From assembly GCA_035366835.1 (NCBI GenBank), contig DAOSIS010000001.1, forward strand, positions 1 through 64,000: DNA of 64,000 nucleotides. The letters run 5' to 3'. Source of the stretch: UBA6109 sp035366835 (GTDB lineage: Bacteria > Desulfobacterota > Syntrophia > Syntrophales > UBA6109). Below are positions 43,182 to 51,823 of this stretch, one piece after another (the first letter of the stretch is position 1; the number at the start of each line of letters is the position of its first letter). Position numbers and translations under genes: made by a program. The notes under the pieces are model-generated. The model did no database searches and was not told the DNA's origin. It was given only the letters and a program-made list of their open reading frames with translations.

Positions 43182-44228
43182 ATGAAAGGACTGACACGCA
43201 GAGAATTCTTGCGGACGGCAGGGGCGGGAGCCGGCATTGCCGTGTTCGGCCTGTCCGATCGATGGACGGCCAGCGCAGCGGCGGCGAGTGTACCGACCTA
43301 CACCGGTGTGACCTATCTGACGCCGGGCTACAAGGACCTCTATCCGCCGATTGCGGCCCTCATTGACCGCCTGAAGAAGAACCCCGACCTCATGAAAATC
43401 GACTTCTTCGATTCCGGAACGCTCGTCAAGACGGACGAGCAGGTATCGGCTCTGCGGGCGGGAACGATCCAGTTCATGTTCCACACGACGTCGTACATCA
43501 CCCGCAATTATCCCATCCTGGGTGTCCTCGGACTGCCAAGCCTCTGCGAGCATCTGTACGAGCACGGCGAGCGCATTGCGATGGAGAGCCCTCTGTGGAA
43601 ACTGATGAACGACGTCCTCGCCAAGGACAACACCTTCATGTTGACCGCCGGCGGCGGCATCCTCGAGCCCGAGTACATCTGGAGCGGCAGCAACAAGATC
43701 ACCAGTCTGGCGGACCTGAAGGGCAAGCGCGTCCGGACCGTGAGCTTCGAAGCGGAAGAAGCCTTGAAGCCCTACGGCGTAGGCGGCGCCCGCATCCCCT
43801 CGTCCGAACTTTATCTCGCCGTGCAGCGCGGAACCGTGGACGCGACCCTGGCGAACATCAGCACCATCATGGGAAGGAAGATCTACGAGCAGGTCAAGTA
43901 CTGCTACAAGCTGCCCATGACGGCATTCTCGATCTCGATCTTCTTCCTGAAGGACAAATGGGACAAGATGCCCGACAAGGTCAAGGCCGCCTTCTGGGAT
44001 GCGGCCAAGGAGTTCGACAGGACCTATGCCGCCGGCATCAACAAGAAATTCTATCCGGAGCAGTTCTGGCCTCAGCTCGAGAAGGGGGGCCTCAAGGTCT
44101 TTAACCCCACCAGCGCGGAACTGAAGGACTTCGAAGAAAAGAGCCAGCCCGTGTGGGCCTGGTGGAAAAAGCAGATCGGCGAGGAAGTGGGGCAGAAGGC
44201 CATCAACCTCGCGCTGGGAAAAGGCTGA
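43182..44228 (+). CDS. dctP: TRAP substrate-binding protein with Tat-type signal
   Basis: Protein of 348 aa. The N-terminus TRREFLRTAGAGAGIAVFGL is a twin-arginine signal, suggesting export of a folded protein. The body has DctP features: LRAGTIQFMFHTTSYI, SLADLKGKRVRTVSFEAEEA (ligand Arg) and LAVQRGTVDATLANISTIMG. It follows DctM by 39 bp and precedes DctQ by 7 bp. A GGAGGAAACG site precedes the ATG. The ligand is unknown. Confidence 0.92.
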   Translation: MKGLTRREFLRTAGAGAGIAVFGLSDRWTASAAAASVPTYTGVTYLTPGYKDLYPPIAALIDRLKKNPDLMKIDFFDSGTLVKTDEQVSALRAGTIQFMFHTTSYITRNYPILGVLGLPSLCEHLYEHGERIAMESPLWKLMNDVLAKDNTFMLTAGGGILEPEYIWSGSNKITSLADLKGKRVRTVSFEAEEALKPYGVGGARIPSSELYLAVQRGTVDATLANISTIMGRKIYEQVKYCYKLPMTAFSISIFFLKDKWDKMPDKVKAAFWDAAKEFDRTYAAGINKKFYPEQFWPQLEKGGLKVFNPTSAELKDFEEKSQPVWAWWKKQIGEEVGQKAINLALGKG

Positions 44229-44235
44229 TCAGGAT

Positions 44236-44748
44236 ATGAACGATCAAGCAGGTTTCATCCCCAGGATGTCGCTGGCAGGGGGGATCCTGGGCCAGGCGGC
44301 GATGGCCTTCATGGTCGTGAGCATCTTCTACGACGTGATGATGCGTTATGTCTTTGCCGCCCCGACCCACTGGGCACTGGAGGTGAACACCTTCCTCCTC
44401 CTGTTCCTCTGCACGATTCCCACGGCGGACGTCCTGGCTTCCGACGTCCACATCCGCGTCACCTTCCTGACGGACCGGCTGCCGAAACGCTTCGTCACCC
44501 GGCTGTCGATCCTGCGCGGTATCGTGGGAATCCTGTTCTGCGCCGCCATGACCTGGAAGGGCTCCGTCATGACATGGCAGGCCTGGCAGCACAACGACCG
44601 CATGTCCACGTCGCTGGGAACGCCCATGTTCATTCCCTATCTCTTTCTCCCCGTCGGTTTCGTCCTGTTGGGTCTCCAGTACGGCATCCTGCTCAAATCG
44701 GGATTGGCGCCGCAATCGACGGGGGCTTCGCCGGGACAGCAGATCTGA
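44236..44748 (+). CDS. dctQ: TRAP transporter small permease (DctQ)
   Basis: Protein of 170 aa with four hydrophobic segments. The characteristic segment DVMMRYVFAAPTHWALEVNT corresponds to the DctQ R-Y-x-W-E motif, followed by LASDVHIRVTFLTDRL. It is the last gene of the M-P-Q operon, 7 bp after dctP, and is followed by a strong bidirectional terminator. Confidence 0.9.
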   Translation: MNDQAGFIPRMSLAGGILGQAAMAFMVVSIFYDVMMRYVFAAPTHWALEVNTFLLLFLCTIPTADVLASDVHIRVTFLTDRLPKRFVTRLSILRGIVGILFCAAMTWKGSVMTWQAWQHNDRMSTSLGTPMFIPYLFLPVGFVLLGLQYGILLKSGLAPQSTGASPGQQI

Positions 44749-44781
44749 AATCCCGAAAAAGGCAGGGGACAACGGGGACAG

Positions 44782-44822
44782 AAAAAAGCGCCCGCCGATT
44801 TCGAACGGCGGGCGCTTTTTTT
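44782..44822. terminator. Bidirectional intrinsic terminator
   Basis: A 10-bp GC stem (GCGCCCGCCG / CGGCGGGCGC, loop ATTTCGAA) is flanked by A6 on the left and T7 on the right. It ends both the plus-strand TRAP operon and the convergent leuACD operon. Confidence 0.92.
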
Positions 44823-44838
44823 GACGGTTCCGGCTGGA

Positions 44839-45357
44839 TCAGGCGCGGGACGATTTCTTCGCTTTCGCCTTCCTCGCTTTCACATCGGCCATCAATCCGC
44901 CGCTGGCCACAAGCTGCTGAAGAAAAGGCGCAACGGGTTTGAAGGTGACCGGTTTTCCCTTGCGGCTCAGGATCCGGATCTCGCCCTTGTCCGTGTCGAT
45001 CTCGATCTCGTCGCCGTTCTTGACCTTCGCCCACAGCTCGTCCGATTCGAAAATCGGCAGTCCCATGTTGAAGGCGTTGCGGAAGAAGATCCGCGCAAAG
45101 GTCCTGGCCACGACACAGGAAAGCCCCACGGCCTTGATGGCGATCGGCGCATGCTCCCGGGACGAGCCGCACCCGAAGTTCACGCCCGCGACGATGATGT
45201 CACCCGCCTTCATCTTCTTCGCGAAGTCCGGATCGGCGTCCTTCATGCACTGTGCGGCCAGCGCCTTCGGATCCGACGTGTTCAGGTACCGGGCGGGAAT
45301 GATCGCGTCCGTGTCGATGTTGTCTCCGAACTTCCATACGTTGCCACGATATTTCAT
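44839..45357 (-). CDS. leuD: 3-isopropylmalate dehydratase small subunit
   Basis: Protein of 172 aa: FGDNIDTDAIIPARYLNTSD, IIVAGVNFGCGSSREHAPIA and ARTFARIFFRNAFNMG, with a Lys/Arg-rich tail. It is the swivel subunit of isopropylmalate isomerase. It lies 34 bp downstream of leuC in an operon headed by leuA with a leucine attenuator, so of the three LeuCD pairs in the window this is the biosynthetic one. leuB is not in the operon and must lie elsewhere. Confidence 0.93.
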   Translation of the reverse strand: MKYRGNVWKFGDNIDTDAIIPARYLNTSDPKALAAQCMKDADPDFAKKMKAGDIIVAGVNFGCGSSREHAPIAIKAVGLSCVVARTFARIFFRNAFNMGLPIFESDELWAKVKNGDEIEIDTDKGEIRILSRKGKPVTFKPVAPFLQQLVASGGLMADVKARKAKAKKSSRA

Positions 45358-45391
45358 GTTCGCCTCCGTTTTCCGGTGATCGCAAAGTCTT

Positions 45392-46654
45392 CTATTTCAG
45401 TTCGGCCGGTCCGCCGATCCTTCCCAGCACGGCGGAAGCGGCCGCCACGGCGGGGCTCGCCAGGTACACCTCGCTGCCCGTGTGCCCCATGCGGCCGACG
45501 AAATTGCGGTTGGTCGTCGCCACGGCCCTCTCGCCCTCGGCGAGGATTCCCATGTGGCCGCCGAGACAGGGACCGCAGGTGGGCGGACTGATCAGGGCGT
45601 TCGCCTTGAGGAAGATATCGAAAAGCCCCTCGTCCATCGCCGTCTTGTAGATGAGCGGCGTCGCCGGGATGATGATGAGCCGGACGTACGGCGCGGCCTT
45701 CTTTCCCTTCAGGATCTTTGCGGCCACCCGCAGGTCCTCGATGCGCCCGTTGGTGCAGGACCCGATGACCACCTGGTCGATCTTCACCTTTCCCGCCTTG
45801 CTGACCCCCCGCGCATTGGAGGGAAGGGACGGGAAGGACACCTGCGGTTCGATCTTCGAGACGTCGATATCGATGACCTCGGCGTACCGCGCGTCCGGAT
45901 CGGACTCGTAAAAGACGAATTTCCGCTTCGCCCTCTCCTCGACGTAGACCCGCGTGACTTCGTCGGGCGGGAAGATGCCGCTCTTCCCCCCCGCCTCGAT
46001 GGCCATGTTGGCCATGGTCAGGCGGTCGGCCATGGTCAGTTTCGCGACGGTGCTCCCCGTGAACTCCAGGGACTTGTACAGGGCGCCGTAAACGCCGATC
46101 CGCCCGATGAGATCCAGGATCAGGTCCTTTCCGGAAATCCATTTCTGGAGCTTTCCGTGATAGACGATCTTCATGCTCTCCGGCACCCTCAGCCAGACCT
46201 CGCCGGTCATCATCGCGGCGGCGAGATCCGTGCTCCCCACACCCGTGGAAAAGGCCCCCAGCGCGCCGTAGGTGCAGGTATGGCTGTCCGCCCCGATCAC
46301 GAGATCCCCGGGCAGGACAATGCCCTTTTCGGGCAGCAGCGCATGCTCCACGCCGGCGTCGCCGCCTTCGTAGTAATGCTCGAGGCGCTGTTCGCGGGCG
46401 AAATCCCGTACGGTTTTGGTCTGCATGGCCGAGCTGATGTCCTTGTTGGGCGTGAAATGATCCGCCACCAGGACCACTTTGCTGCGGTTGAAGACCTTCT
46501 TTCCTCCGGCCTTCCGGAACTCGCTGATGGCGATCGGCGCCGTGATGTCATTGCCCAGCGCGATGTCCACCCTCGCATTGATGATCATTCCCGGTCGAAC
46601 TTCCCGGTGCTTCGTGTGGTTGCACAGGATCTTTTCGGTGATGGTCATACCCAT
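45392..46654 (-). CDS. leuC: 3-isopropylmalate dehydratase large subunit
   Basis: Protein of 420 aa of the HacA/LeuC2 type. It has VADHFTPNKD, VIGADSHTCTYGALGAFSTG, cluster cysteines in GSCTNGR and CGPC, and TTNRNFVGRMGH. It isomerises 2-isopropylmalate to 3-isopropylmalate together with LeuD. It lies 49 bp after leuA. The start MGMTITEK is supported by the operon spacing; a second ATG six bases later is also possible. Confidence 0.94.
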   Translation of the reverse strand: MGMTITEKILCNHTKHREVRPGMIINARVDIALGNDITAPIAISEFRKAGGKKVFNRSKVVLVADHFTPNKDISSAMQTKTVRDFAREQRLEHYYEGGDAGVEHALLPEKGIVLPGDLVIGADSHTCTYGALGAFSTGVGSTDLAAAMMTGEVWLRVPESMKIVYHGKLQKWISGKDLILDLIGRIGVYGALYKSLEFTGSTVAKLTMADRLTMANMAIEAGGKSGIFPPDEVTRVYVEERAKRKFVFYESDPDARYAEVIDIDVSKIEPQVSFPSLPSNARGVSKAGKVKIDQVVIGSCTNGRIEDLRVAAKILKGKKAAPYVRLIIIPATPLIYKTAMDEGLFDIFLKANALISPPTCGPCLGGHMGILAEGERAVATTNRNFVGRMGHTGSEVYLASPAVAAASAVLGRIGGPAELK

Positions 46655-46703
46655 AGGTGTCTACCCCCTCGAAGTTCTACGGCTTCCTTACACGATTCCT
46701 TCT

Positions 46704-48251
46704 CTACTCTTCAACCTGAATCTTCTTCCGGTCGCCTTTCATCCATTCCAGACGGTTCAGCGCATTGATGTAAGCCGTCGCCGAGGCGACGATGACGTCG
46801 GGATGGGCGCCGCGCCCTGTGACCGTCTTGCCGTCGAACTTGAGCTGGACCGTCACCTCACCGAGGGCGTCCGTGCCTCCCGTGATCGCGGTTACGGCGT
46901 ATCGGACGAGGTCGTAGTTCGTCCCGGTGATCTTGCGGATGGCGGCGATCGTCGCATCCACGGGGCCGTTCCCGAAGCCCGCATCCTGGACCGTCTGTCC
47001 GTCGACGAGCATCTGCATCGTCGCCGTGGGAATGGCCACGTTGCCGCTGACGACGTTGAGGTACAGGAGCTTGTATTTGTCCTTCAGGCGGTAGAGTTCC
47101 TCGAAGATGATCGCCTCGAGATCCTCGTCGAACACCTCCTTCTTGGCGTCGGCGATCTCCTTGAAGCGCACGAACACCTTGTTCAGTTCGTCGGCCGTCA
47201 GCGAATGGCCCATCTTCTTCAGGTGCTCGGATACGGCGTGCCGTCCGGAGTGCTTGCCGAGGACGATGTGGCTGTCCGAAATGCCCACCGACTGCGGCGT
47301 CATGATCTCGTAGGTGATCTTCTCCTTGATGAGGCCGTCCTGGTGGATGCCCGACTCGTGTGCGAAGGCGTTCGCACCGACGATGGCCTTGTTCGGCTGG
47401 ACCGGAATGCCGGTGATCTGAGTAAGCAGACGCGACGTCTGGTAGATGTGCTTGGTCTTGATGCCGGTCTGCAGATGAAAGAAGTCCTTGCGCGTGGCCA
47501 GGGCCATGACGATCTCCTCCATGGCGGTGTTGCCGGCCCGCTCCCCGATGCCGTTGATGGTGCATTCGATCTGCCGGGCGCCGGCCTTGACGGCGGCAAG
47601 AGAGTTCGCCACGGCCAGCCCCAGGTCGTTGTGGCAGTGGACGGAGATGACGGCCTGACGGATGTTTTTCACCTTTGCGAAGAGGTAGGCGATGAGGTTC
47701 CCGAACTCTTCGGGGACGGCGTACCCGACGGTGTCGGGGATGTTGACCGTCGTCGCGCCCTCGTCGATCGTCGCCTCCACCATGTCGCACAGGTAGTCCC
47801 AGTCGGAACGCGTGGCGTCCATCGGCGAGAACTCCACGTTGTCCGTGTAGCCCCGCGCCCGCCGCACCGCTGCGCGCGCCTCCTTCAGGACCTGTTCGCG
47901 GCTCTTCTTGAGCTGGTACTGCAGGTGGATGTCCGACGACGAGATGAAGGTATGAATCCGGGGATGGGCCGCATCGCGGACCGCCTCCCAGGCCCTGTCG
48001 ATATCGACAAAATTCGCCCTCGCCAGTCCCGCCACCTGGGCATTCCGGATCTCCCGCGCAATCTGCCGGACCGATTCGAAATCCCCTTCGGAGGCGATCG
48101 GAAAACCCGCCTCGATGACGTCGACGCCCATCCGGTCCAGCTGCCGCGCGATCCGGAGCTTCTCGTCCGGGTTCATGCTGGCGCCGGGCGACTGCTCGCC
48201 GTCCCGGAGTGTCGTGTCGAAAATGACGATCCTTTCTTTCTTCGTATCCAT
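46704..48251 (-). CDS. leuA: 2-isopropylmalate synthase
   Basis: Protein of 515 aa that condenses 2-oxoisovalerate with acetyl-CoA, the first step of leucine synthesis. The catalytic TIM barrel has FDTTLRDGEQSPGASMN, VSVHCHNDLGLAVANSLAA (metal His-x-His) and GERAGNTAMEE. The C-terminal LeuA dimer/regulatory domain (about 390-510) is present, so leucine feedback is likely. The upstream leader peptide and attenuator give transcriptional control by Leu-tRNA supply. Confidence 0.96.
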   Translation of the reverse strand: MDTKKERIVIFDTTLRDGEQSPGASMNPDEKLRIARQLDRMGVDVIEAGFPIASEGDFESVRQIAREIRNAQVAGLARANFVDIDRAWEAVRDAAHPRIHTFISSSDIHLQYQLKKSREQVLKEARAAVRRARGYTDNVEFSPMDATRSDWDYLCDMVEATIDEGATTVNIPDTVGYAVPEEFGNLIAYLFAKVKNIRQAVISVHCHNDLGLAVANSLAAVKAGARQIECTINGIGERAGNTAMEEIVMALATRKDFFHLQTGIKTKHIYQTSRLLTQITGIPVQPNKAIVGANAFAHESGIHQDGLIKEKITYEIMTPQSVGISDSHIVLGKHSGRHAVSEHLKKMGHSLTADELNKVFVRFKEIADAKKEVFDEDLEAIIFEELYRLKDKYKLLYLNVVSGNVAIPTATMQMLVDGQTVQDAGFGNGPVDATIAAIRKITGTNYDLVRYAVTAITGGTDALGEVTVQLKFDGKTVTGRGAHPDVIVASATAYINALNRLEWMKGDRKKIQVEE

Positions 48252-48286
48252 CGAAATCTCCTTTCACCGCTCTCTTGCAAAATAAA

Positions 48287-48319
48287 AAAGGCCATGGGCT
48301 TTTTCCGCCCATGGCCTTT
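48287..48319 (-). terminator. leuA attenuator (leader terminator)
   Basis: On the minus strand a 13-bp stem (GGCCATGGGC core, plus AAA/TTT extension) with a 7-base loop is followed by TTTTTTATTTT. It lies between the leucine-rich leader peptide and leuA. This is the arrangement of a classical translation-coupled attenuator: ribosome stalling on Leu codons should prevent this hairpin. Confidence 0.9.
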
Positions 48320-48339
48320 AGGTTCGTTCTGTTTTCCGG

Positions 48340-48444
48340 TTACCGGACGCCTAAAACCGACGGGCAGGTATGCCTGTACAGGCTAAGCAGAGCGAGGCCC
48401 AAAAGGAGGAGAAGATTGCTCTGAATCAAAATCGCCTGTTCCAT
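48340..48444 (-). CDS. leuL: leu operon leader peptide (34 aa)
   Basis: A 34-codon frame, ATG at 48444 and TAA at 48340, checked codon by codon. Eleven of 34 residues are leucine. They include a run of five Leu codons (11-15, CTT CTC CTC CTT TTG), then Leu at 17, 19, 20 and 22. It ends 20 bp before the attenuator hairpin and 89 bp before leuA. Its function is to sense charged Leu-tRNA: slow translation of the Leu run should shift the leader RNA to an antiterminated form. Confidence 0.9.
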   Translation of the reverse strand: MEQAILIQSNLLLLLGLALLSLYRHTCPSVLGVR

Positions 48445-48740
48445 ACCTGTCGCCGTGGAAACCTTTCCAAAAGTGACCGCTATCTAAACCGGCTGCGTCC
48501 GGATGTCAAGCAATTTTTTGAAAAATCGCCGCTCGCTGACCGGAACACGCCCGGAGAGGGCCTTTGCCCGCCGAAACGTCCCCGCCCGCATCCGGTGACG
48601 CCGGGCGAACCAAAATAATAAGTTCTTGACATTTTTAATTTGATATGTAAAAATCTTGACAAATCGTTTCCGCAGGAACATGGAAACAGCGGCTCTCCTG
48701 CAGGAGAACCGCTCAACCAAAAAGCAAGGAGGTTCAGCGT
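48445..48740. promoter_or_regulatory. Divergent control region, leu operon and tct operon
   Basis: About 300 bp. It holds an AT-rich block (48610-48662) with two TTGACA hexamers 30 bp apart (48626-48631, 48656-48661) around an ATTTTTA...TAAAAAT inverted repeat. Further on, a stem-loop (48688-48713, arms AGCGG-TCTCC and GGAGA-CCGCT) precedes the tctC ribosome site AAGGAGG. The TTGACA copies are -35 candidates for the plus-strand operon, but no good -10 is evident. The leuL promoter should also lie here. Confidence 0.5.
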
Positions 48741-49712
48741 ATGTCGGATTTACGAATTTGGTCCAGACGGTATCCCATCATGATTCTCTTCTGCCTTGCC
48801 GTATTTCTGCTTGTCGCCGGCGGGGCCTATGCGGCCGAAAAGAAGTTCCCGACACGTTTCATTGAAGTCGTTGTGCCGTTCGCTCCAGGAGGGGCGGTGG
48901 ACAACACCATCCGGATGATCGGCGCCGATGCGGAGAAGATCCTGGGACAGAAGATCGTCGTCCTGAACAAGCCCGCGGGCGGCTCCGTCGAGGGACAGCG
49001 GTATGTCGCCAAGGCCAAGGCCGACGGCTACACGCTGCTGGCGATGACCTCGTCGGTCGTCACCAACATTCTCACCAAGAACGTCGACTATACATTGGAT
49101 TCCTATGATCCGCTGATGATGTACTGCTTCGACCCGCTCATCTTCGTCATCAATGCGGAGCTCCCCTACAAGACGGTTGCCGACGTCGTCGCGGCCAGCA
49201 AACAGAAGACCTTTTCCTACTCCACCCCCGGAAAAGCCAACTCCAAGCACGTGGCGGGCATGATCATCGAGGGGAAGACGGGCGCCAAATTCAACTACGT
49301 CCACACCAAGGGCGCCTCCGAGGGCGTGCCCATGATCGCGGGCGGCCACGTCCAGGGCGGTTGCTGGGCCTGGGGCGAAGTGCGGCCGCTGATCCAGCAG
49401 GGAAAACTCCGGGCCATCGCCGTCATGGATGAAGAGCGCTATCCCGATCTTCCCAACGTGCCGACGTTCGCCGAGGCGGGCTTCAATGTCGCCTACGGCT
49501 CCTGGAGAGGGATCGCCGCCCCCAAGGGCGTGCCGCCGGAAGTGAAGGCAATCCTGATCGACGCCTTGACCAAGGCCATTCAGAATCCCGAAACCAAGAA
49601 GAAGATGGAGGCGGCCGGATACCCCATCACCTTCAAGGATGCGGAGAAGTTCAAGAGCTTCGCCCAGGAGGATTTCAATTACGTGAAAGACATTCTGGCG
49701 AAGATCAAGTAA
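48741..49712 (+). CDS. tctC: Tripartite tricarboxylate transporter binding protein (TctC)
   Basis: Protein of 323 aa with a signal peptide (hydrophobic 12-30, cleavage after AYA). The TctC/Bug fold is shown by VVPFAPGGAVDNTIRMI, VVLNKPAGGSVEGQRYVAKA (ligand loop), VDYTLDSYDPLM and PNVPTFAEAGFNVAYGSWRG. It binds a carboxylate in the periplasm for TctAB. ATG behind AAGGAGG. It heads the 13-gene plus-strand operon. Confidence 0.94.
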   Translation: MSDLRIWSRRYPIMILFCLAVFLLVAGGAYAAEKKFPTRFIEVVVPFAPGGAVDNTIRMIGADAEKILGQKIVVLNKPAGGSVEGQRYVAKAKADGYTLLAMTSSVVTNILTKNVDYTLDSYDPLMMYCFDPLIFVINAELPYKTVADVVAASKQKTFSYSTPGKANSKHVAGMIIEGKTGAKFNYVHTKGASEGVPMIAGGHVQGGCWAWGEVRPLIQQGKLRAIAVMDEERYPDLPNVPTFAEAGFNVAYGSWRGIAAPKGVPPEVKAILIDALTKAIQNPETKKKMEAAGYPITFKDAEKFKSFAQEDFNYVKDILAKIK

Positions 49713-49725
49713 CCCTTTTCCACGG

Positions 49726-49755
49726 GCGGCGACGGGCAGTGCTGCCCGTCGCCGC
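49726..49755 (+). promoter_or_regulatory. Intercistronic stem-loop after tctC
   Basis: A 14-bp perfect stem (GCGGCGACGGGCAG / CTGCCCGTCGCCGC) with a minimal loop lies 13 bp after the tctC stop and just before tctB. No U-run follows. It is likely a 3' stabiliser that raises binding protein over permease. Confidence 0.6.
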
Positions 49756-49776
49756 TGTTCCGGCGGGAGGTTCGTC

Positions 49777-50262
49777 ATGTTCGGCGACAAGAAACTCGGG
49801 TCCATCCCTCTGCCTCAGGTCCTGGCCGGCTGTGCCTGGCTCTGCCTGGCGGTCCTCGTGTTCGTCGGCCTCTCCCCCCTTCCGCGGGCGGAAGCGGGAG
49901 CGGTCGGCCCCCGGGCTTTTCCCTCCGGCCTTGCCGTCTCCCTCATCGTCCTGTCCGTCCTGTACATCTTCCAGTCGCGCAAGCAGGAGGGCATCAAAGT
50001 TTTCGACGGTGAGGGAAGGGACATCTTCAAGATGTTCCTGCTCATCTTTCTTTCGCTCAGCGCCGCATTCTTCTGGGAGGAATTGGGCGCCTTTCCCGTC
50101 CTGCTGATTTTCTGCGTGGCGGAATTGCGCTGGATAGAAGACTATGCCTGGAAAAAAGTGATCGGGCTCTCGGTGCTGTTCACCGCAGGGGTCTGGCTCG
50201 TTTTTACGAAGGCCCTTGGACTCAATCTGCCGCTGGGGATTCTGCTCCGTTTCTTCTCCTGA
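49777..50262 (+). CDS. tctB: Tripartite tricarboxylate transporter small permease (TctB)
   Basis: Protein of 161 aa with four hydrophobic segments (about 14-30, 48-66, 85-103 and 108-140). TctB proteins show little sequence conservation. The call rests on size, topology and position between TctC and TctA. PRAEAGAVGPRAFPSG matches the usual G-P-x-x-F-P pattern before the second helix. Confidence 0.88.
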   Translation: MFGDKKLGSIPLPQVLAGCAWLCLAVLVFVGLSPLPRAEAGAVGPRAFPSGLAVSLIVLSVLYIFQSRKQEGIKVFDGEGRDIFKMFLLIFLSLSAAFFWEELGAFPVLLIFCVAELRWIEDYAWKKVIGLSVLFTAGVWLVFTKALGLNLPLGILLRFFS

Positions 50263-50304
50263 GACCCCGGCCCGGAAGGAAATCCCCTCATCGGGAGGAG
50301 CGCC

Positions 50305-51813
50305 ATGATCGAAAATCTTCAATCCCTGCTGCTCGGTTTCCAGACCGCGCTGAGCGTCGGCAACCTCTTCATCTGCATGGTCGGGATCATTGTCGGAACG
50401 CTGGTGGGCGCCCTGCCGGGAATCGGTCCGACCGGCGCCGTGGCCATTCTCCTGCCGGCTTCGTACTCGCTGGGCCCGGCCGGCGCCCTGATCCTGCTTG
50501 CGGGAATCTATTACGGAACCCAGTACGGAGGGACCATCACGTCCGTCCTGATGCGCGTTCCCGGCGAATCGGCGTCGGTCGTCACGACCTTCGACGGCTA
50601 CGAAATGGCCAAACAGGGGCGAGCCGGGGTCGCCCTGGGCATCGCCGCCATCGGATCGTTCATCGGGGGGACGCTGAGCATCGTCGGGCTCATGTTCCTC
50701 GGTCCGGTCCTCGCCGACTACGCCCTGGCCTTCGGCCCGGCTGAATATTTCGGCCTGATGGTGCTGGCCCTGAGCCTCATCACGGCATTCACCGGGAAAT
50801 CCATGGTGCGCGGCCTCATCGCCACGATCTTCGGCCTCCTGCTGGGAACCGTCGGCGACGACGTGATCAGCGGCGACCCGCGGCTGACCTTCGGCAGCGC
50901 GGGCCTGCTCGACGGCATTCAGTTCCTCCCCGTCGCCGTGGGGCTTTTCGGCGTCAGCGAAATGATCGAAAGCGTCCTCCAGAAGGGCGGCATGGAAATC
51001 CTCAGGACCGAGTTCGGATTCCGCAAGGTCCTGCCTTCGGTCGCCGACTTCGTGAAATCCATCGGCGCGATTCTGCGGGGCACCGTGCTGGGATTCTTCA
51101 CCGGCATCCTCCCCGGCGCCGGCGCCACGATCGCCTCCTTCCTCTCCTACGGGGTGGAGCAGAAGGTTTCCAGGACGCCGGAACGGTTCGGCAAGGGCGC
51201 GATCGAAGGCGTCGCCGGACCAGAAACGGCCAACAACGCCTCGACGGGCGGCGCCTTCATTCCCATGCTCAGCCTGGGCATTCCCGGTTCGGGAACCACC
51301 GCCGTCCTCCTCGGCGCCTTCCTCATGTTCGGCCTGCAGCCCGGACCGGCCCTCTTCAGGGAGGCCCCTGACGTGGTCTGGGGGCTCATCGCGAGCATGT
51401 ACATCGGGAACGTGGCCCTGCTGGTCATCAATGTCGGCTTCATCCCGCTGATCGTGCGGCTCATGGACGTGATCAAGCCCTACATGCGCCTGGTCGTGAT
51501 GATCCTGGCGATCGTGGGTGTGTACAGCTTCCGCAACACGGTCCTGGACGTCGTGGTGATGCTGCTCTTCGCCGTGATCGGCTATTTCATGAAGAAATAC
51601 GACTTCCCCCAGGCCCCGGTGGTCCTCGGCCTGATCCTCGGCGATCGCGCGGAGCAGAGCCTGCGCCAGGCCCTGTCGATCTCCAACAACGATCCGTCGA
51701 TCCTGTTCCACACCCCGCTTTCCGCGGTCCTGCTGATTGCGGCCGCTGCATCGTTCCTCCTGCCGCTGCTGTCAAGGGCGTGGAAACGGAAGAAAGAGAC
51801 TACGCCGGCGTGA
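50305..51813 (+). CDS. tctA: Tripartite tricarboxylate transporter large permease (TctA)
   Basis: Membrane protein of 502 aa. Conserved TctA segments: GTLVGALPGIGPTGAVAILL, YYGTQYGGTITSVLMRVPGE, LGFFTGILPGAGATIASFLSY, GVAGPETANNASTGGAFIPM and LGIPGSGTTAVLLGA. It is the Na+- or proton-coupled channel for tricarboxylates and similar acids. It lies 42 bp after tctB and 10 bp before the RpiR-family regulator. Confidence 0.95.
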   Translation: MIENLQSLLLGFQTALSVGNLFICMVGIIVGTLVGALPGIGPTGAVAILLPASYSLGPAGALILLAGIYYGTQYGGTITSVLMRVPGESASVVTTFDGYEMAKQGRAGVALGIAAIGSFIGGTLSIVGLMFLGPVLADYALAFGPAEYFGLMVLALSLITAFTGKSMVRGLIATIFGLLLGTVGDDVISGDPRLTFGSAGLLDGIQFLPVAVGLFGVSEMIESVLQKGGMEILRTEFGFRKVLPSVADFVKSIGAILRGTVLGFFTGILPGAGATIASFLSYGVEQKVSRTPERFGKGAIEGVAGPETANNASTGGAFIPMLSLGIPGSGTTAVLLGAFLMFGLQPGPALFREAPDVVWGLIASMYIGNVALLVINVGFIPLIVRLMDVIKPYMRLVVMILAIVGVYSFRNTVLDVVVMLLFAVIGYFMKKYDFPQAPVVLGLILGDRAEQSLRQALSISNNDPSILFHTPLSAVLLIAAAASFLLPLLSRAWKRKKETTPA

Positions 51814-51823
51814 CGGGCCGGCC

